This document shows, one piece after another, positions 5,661 through 5,815 of a stretch of DNA of 5,815 nucleotides. Made by a program: the position numbers and the translations under genes. How positions within the stretch are numbered: the first letter of the stretch is position 1; every line of letters starts with the position of its first letter. Location: positions 1 to 5,815 of the forward strand of contig JAISGW010000016.1 in assembly GCA_031262895.1 (NCBI GenBank). Direction: 5' to 3'. Below the pieces are notes generated by a model. It did no database searches. It saw only the letters and a program-made list of their open reading frames with translations, and was not told where the DNA came from. Source of the DNA: Tannerella sp. Lineage in GTDB: Bacteria > Bacteroidota > Bacteroidia > Bacteroidales > Tannerellaceae.

Positions 5661-5685
5661 TTCCCTGCCGCAAAAAAGCAGGGAG
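5661..5685. repeat. stem-loop with a 7-8 bp stem
   Basis: TCCCTGC (5662-5668) pairs perfectly with GCAGGGA (5678-5684) around a 9-base loop, CGCAAAAAA; a T-G wobble at 5661/5685 extends it. No T-run follows on either side, so on its own it is not a good intrinsic terminator. Confidence 0.55.
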
Positions 5686-5693
5686 TTTGCGCG

Positions 5694-5732
5694 AAAACAT
5701 GGAACTTTTAGCGATCAAAAGTCCTATGTTTT
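5694..5732. terminator. large imperfect palindrome with a T-run: possible terminator or binding site
   Basis: The arms at 5694-5709 (AAAACATGGAACTTTT) and 5717-5732 pair over 16 positions: 14 Watson-Crick pairs, one G-T wobble (5701/5725) and one A-C mismatch (5703/5723). The loop is AGCGATC (5710-5716). Six T residues at 5729-5734 overlap the right arm on the plus strand, giving a terminator-like layout, but the stem is AT-rich. It could stop read-through from the left or from a minus-strand gene beyond the right edge, or it could be a repeated DNA-binding or mobile-element palindrome. The 11-mer CAAAAAAGCAG occurs at 5671-5681 and again at 5735-5745, flanking it. Confidence 0.45.
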
Positions 5733-5749
5733 TTCAAAAAAGCAGAACT

Positions 5750-5757
5750 TATTTTTG
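5750..5757 (+). promoter_or_regulatory. possible -7 promoter element for a gene right of the window
   Basis: TATTTTTG matches TAnnTTTG exactly and is identical to the tetR -7 element. No TTTG lies 19 bp upstream (the bases at 5727-5730 are TGTT), and no start codon with a supported gene is visible before the window ends, so the call is weak. Confidence 0.2.
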
Positions 5758-5815
5758 AAGGCTTCGGACTTTATTAAAACGATATAAGGTTTCGTGGCCG
5801 CAAGACGTTGTCCCG

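Noticed and set aside
5277..5758. Two overlapping plus-strand frames of about 92 codons each (5277-5555 and 5477-5758)
   Set aside because: Both run straight through the hairpin cluster, the proteins have no recognisable features, and no good ribosome site precedes either ATG; the DNA structure explains the sequence better.

Overview
The window reads as Bacteroidales chromosomal DNA. The evidence is a DUF4837-type protein, Bacteroidetes-style FabH/FabG/TetR proteins, promoters matching the Bacteroidetes consensus (TTTG, about 19 bp, TAnnTTTG), and genes that mostly lack a Shine-Dalgarno sequence. I cannot name the species. Base composition is moderately GC-rich over the genes at 1-4793 and clearly more AT-rich in the small minus-strand gene at 4816-5142.

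Left part (1-1647): the 3' end of a DUF4837 gene, then a full-length pdxA homologue 15 bp downstream. The PdxA-like protein has the family's length and fold signatures but has lost two of the three metal-binding histidines and the GHTE substrate motif, so it is probably not a working 4-hydroxythreonine-4-phosphate dehydrogenase.

Middle (1686-4793): a good promoter with overlapping palindromes drives a co-directional set: TetR/AcrR regulator, FabH-like ketoacyl-ACP synthase III, FabG-like ketoacyl-ACP reductase and RluA-type pseudouridine synthase. Gaps between the genes are 10, 74 and 1 bp. The first three look like a regulated fatty-acid or acyl-chain module; RluA appears to ride along. The 74-bp fabH-fabG gap is largely two abutting arrays of 7-bp repeats that run right up to the fabG start codon.

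Right part (4794-5815): a small AT-rich orphan gene on the minus strand (108 aa, function unknown) with a textbook ribosome binding site and a 9-bp-arm inverted repeat lying over its promoter. Then come about 670 bp without a convincing gene. This stretch holds a series of hairpins whose loops are all three bases long, three of them sharing the core CTACGG. It ends with a 7-8 bp stem-loop and a 39-bp imperfect palindrome followed by a T-run. It looks like a REP-like or degenerate mobile-element region rather than coding DNA. No tRNA, rRNA, CRISPR array or transposase gene was seen.
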